Assembly: GCA_030267965.1 (NCBI GenBank)
Contig: BRYA01000346.1
Span: 20,754 to 74,850 of the forward strand
Source of the DNA: Triparma columacea
Taxonomy: Eukaryota; Sar; Bolidophyceae; Parmales; Triparmaceae
Direction of reading: 5' to 3'
Length of the DNA: 54,097 nt
Shown piece after piece: positions 52,364 through 54,097 of this stretch. Position 1 is the first letter of the stretch; the number at the start of each line of letters is the position of its first letter. The notes under the pieces are model-generated. The model worked only from the letters and a program-made list of their open reading frames with translations. It was not told the origin of the DNA and did not search any database. The position numbers were made by a program, and so were the translations under genes.

Positions 52364-54097
52364 ATGGAGGGTGAGGTTGAAGCAGATGCGGGAGTCATGG
52401 ATGACGCCCGCAAGACCGACTTCGCCTCCGAGCTCCCCTCAGGCCCCAATCACACACCCTCCGCAATACACGGTCCCGTAGATATCGATTACACAGCTCT
52501 TGGCCCCGAACAAGGCAAACTTGTCAAGCTCCTTGAGGAGAGAGGAGCCGTTGAAGGCCTCATAGACAACTCTACCGGCGCCGATGTGAAGATTATGGAG
52601 CTCGCTGATGTCTTCCACGACGAGCGCGACAAGATCATTGACTTTCTCCTCACTGATTGTGAGCAGGGCAACTTCCGAAGGAAGACCCTCCATGAGTATG
52701 ACAAAGAGGAAGGAGTCATTCACAGACTCGTCCATTGGCAGCACTACAGCAGGGGGAATAAGTTCGTCGAATTTCTCCTCGACGTCAGCGTCGTCTCTAC
52801 CAACGAATCGACGAACATTATGGAATTAACATCCCTCGACGAGGACGATCTTTCTGATGAGGCAACTGCGAAGCTTGTTGAGAGTATAGACTCAAGAAAT
52901 ACCAAGACTCTCAAGCGAGGTGTCATTAATGGCAAGCTCAGCTTCACTGACTTCGAGTTTGGACAAACTGCAGTCACAATGTTGGGAACTCTTAAGGCAG
53001 AGGAGAGAGCAACAGAGATGAAACCAGAAGTTAATGTTCGCACAGTCAAAACCTTTAAGAGTGTGAGATCCACGAGATCTAGGGTTGAAGGCTGGAACAG
53101 TGGCAGGATCAAGAAGGGAGACGTCAAGGCTGCATATACAGCAGTAAAGGGTATCATGGAGGAGGTCAGGAAGAACTTCAGACAGCCTGCAGTCATTGAC
53201 GAGCGGAGGAAGGTGCACTTTGTGGAAGAGGTCATGCCTAATGTACCAACTCTTACTGAGGAAGAGGACGGGATGCTGGAAAGTGTCGCAGGGCTAGAGG
53301 AGAAACTCTACAATAAGGGAAAGAGAGTCAAGGGGACACTGAAGGAGGGCATCGACAAGTTCCTGTGGAGAGAGGGGGACAAGGTGTGGGCAGCCTTTGG
53401 GGTCAATGTGGACAAGTCAGCAAAGGGTGTATTGGCAGAGGAATTTCTGCTTGACACATTTGAGTTTTCAGAGGAGCACTTCAAAAATAATGGGAACTTA
53501 CCAAGGGTGATCAGGAATGATTTTGAGGGAACTAGAAGCATGCACTATCATTTGGGCGTGAAGGTCCCTGCCGCCACCAATCGACTCTTTGAGAATTGGT
53601 TTGTGTGGAAGGAAGTCAAACTTGAGAATGGCCGGACATCGTACATGTTGGCATTGGTGCCACTGACAGAGTACCCTGGAGGAGGCTTCAAGGACCTCAG
53701 TAAGGAAGGATTTAAGCTGGCTGAGACTACAGGTGTCTACTTCTTCAACGAGATTGCTCCAAATGTCTGTAGGGTGACACGCATTCAGACAGTTGGTCTG
53801 AAATTTAGTGGCATTCATAAGACAGTGATGGACAATGCTATTGACTACCTTGCAAAGAATCAGCTTGTTGAGGCCAACAGGTTGCAGAAGAAGTTCAGGA
53901 GGAACGGGAAGGAAGTCGATGCTGAGGTTAGGGGGGCCTTGGTGGAGAGGATGAGGGAGGGTGTTGAGTTGGAGGAGGACCAGAAGAAGGTGTTTTTGGA
54001 GTTAAAGAAGCTCTTTGGTGGGGAGGATGCAGAAGGGTGGGGGCCTCTCAAGTCACCTTACCAGGGAGTGAAGATGGAAATCAAGTACAAGCAGCAG
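52364..54097 (+). CDS. Large START-like-domain protein, 5' part (3' partial)
   Basis: The frame opens with an ATG at 52364 and stays open to the window end: 578 residues with no stop. The start MEGEVEADAGVMDDARK is acidic. The middle is helical and charged. Residues about 385-500 read like a START/lipid-binding fold: MHYHLGVKVPAATNRLFENW, then TSYMLALVPLTEYPGGGFKD, GVYFFNEIAPNVCRVTRIQT and the amphipathic helix KTVMDNAIDYLAKNQLVEAN. This resembles the large START-like families that are abundant in stramenopile algae. No kinase or membrane part is seen yet; the C-terminus is outside. Codon choice becomes less C-ending in the second half. Function unknown; the START call is by pattern only. Confidence 0.7.
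   Translation, partial: MEGEVEADAGVMDDARKTDFASELPSGPNHTPSAIHGPVDIDYTALGPEQGKLVKLLEERGAVEGLIDNSTGADVKIMELADVFHDERDKIIDFLLTDCEQGNFRRKTLHEYDKEEGVIHRLVHWQHYSRGNKFVEFLLDVSVVSTNESTNIMELTSLDEDDLSDEATAKLVESIDSRNTKTLKRGVINGKLSFTDFEFGQTAVTMLGTLKAEERATEMKPEVNVRTVKTFKSVRSTRSRVEGWNSGRIKKGDVKAAYTAVKGIMEEVRKNFRQPAVIDERRKVHFVEEVMPNVPTLTEEEDGMLESVAGLEEKLYNKGKRVKGTLKEGIDKFLWREGDKVWAAFGVNVDKSAKGVLAEEFLLDTFEFSEEHFKNNGNLPRVIRNDFEGTRSMHYHLGVKVPAATNRLFENWFVWKEVKLENGRTSYMLALVPLTEYPGGGFKDLSKEGFKLAETTGVYFFNEIAPNVCRVTRIQTVGLKFSGIHKTVMDNAIDYLAKNQLVEANRLQKKFRRNGKEVDAEVRGALVERMREGVELEEDQKKVFLELKKLFGGEDAEGWGPLKSPYQGVKMEIKYKQQ

Overview
The window is compact, intron-containing nuclear DNA from a eukaryote, most likely a photosynthetic stramenopile alga (diatom/bolidophyte-like). 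The reasons are: many GT-AG introns of about 70-290 nt; a plastid-type TerC protein with a signal peptide and an ASAF-like motif; a cytochrome b5-fused front-end fatty-acid desaturase; axoneme-type proteins; and RGS-kinase signalling. No ribosomal, tRNA or CRISPR features were recognised. I rebuilt 24 multi- or single-exon gene models (two of them run off the window ends) plus one weak small-gene candidate. Splice junctions were chosen by hand from GT..AG sites that keep frame and protein continuity.

Layout. 1-5 kb: 3' end of a MYST histone acetyltransferase (+), an AT-hook/ankyrin protein (-) and a LARGE-like GT8 glycosyltransferase (-). 5-18 kb: a long MIP-T3/IFT54-like N-terminal-domain protein (+), an RGS-containing GRK with a farnesylation-type C-terminus (-), a SNF1/AMPK-family kinase (+), a DIS3L2-like exoribonuclease (+) and a RsuA/RluE-type pseudouridine synthase (-). 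18.6-21.9 kb: an AT-rich island, a GSTCD-type methyltransferase (+), a perfect 86-bp tandem duplication and a possible small spliced gene. 21.9-36.4 kb: ankyrin/fibronectin-III protein (+), tetraspanin (-), GPI-type Cys-rich surface protein (+), kinesin (-), small membrane protein (+), SHIPPO-repeat protein (-) and a double cyclic-nucleotide-binding protein (+). 36.4-44.3 kb: RBBP6/Mpe1-like mRNA 3'-processing factor with a Gln-rich tail (-), a MITE-like element, DUF885 metallopeptidase (+) and a Ser/Lys-rich unknown protein (-). 44.6-54.1 kb: seven-exon front-end desaturase (-), TerC protein (+), prenylated ubiquitin-fold protein UBL3/MUB (-), multi-pass membrane protein of unknown family (+) and the 5' part of a large START-like protein (+).

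Genes mostly alternate strands, giving tight convergent 3' ends (47-206 bp) and short divergent promoters. The genes do not form one pathway. Several are consistent with flagella or microtubules (MIP-T3-like, SHIPPO, kinesin, perhaps the CNBD protein), several with membrane signalling (GRK, tetraspanin, UBL3, GPI protein), and several with RNA processing (RBBP6, DIS3L2, pseudouridine synthase).

The most interesting signals are non-coding. Unrelated introns share a 12-15 nt motif in both orientations and TTCGCTCG-type acceptor ends, which suggests introner-like elements. The reconstructed introns are enriched in phase 2. A 310-bp terminal-inverted-repeat element sits in a divergent promoter with a 10-bp target duplication. 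An 86-bp microhomology-bounded tandem duplication covers a gene's stop codon.
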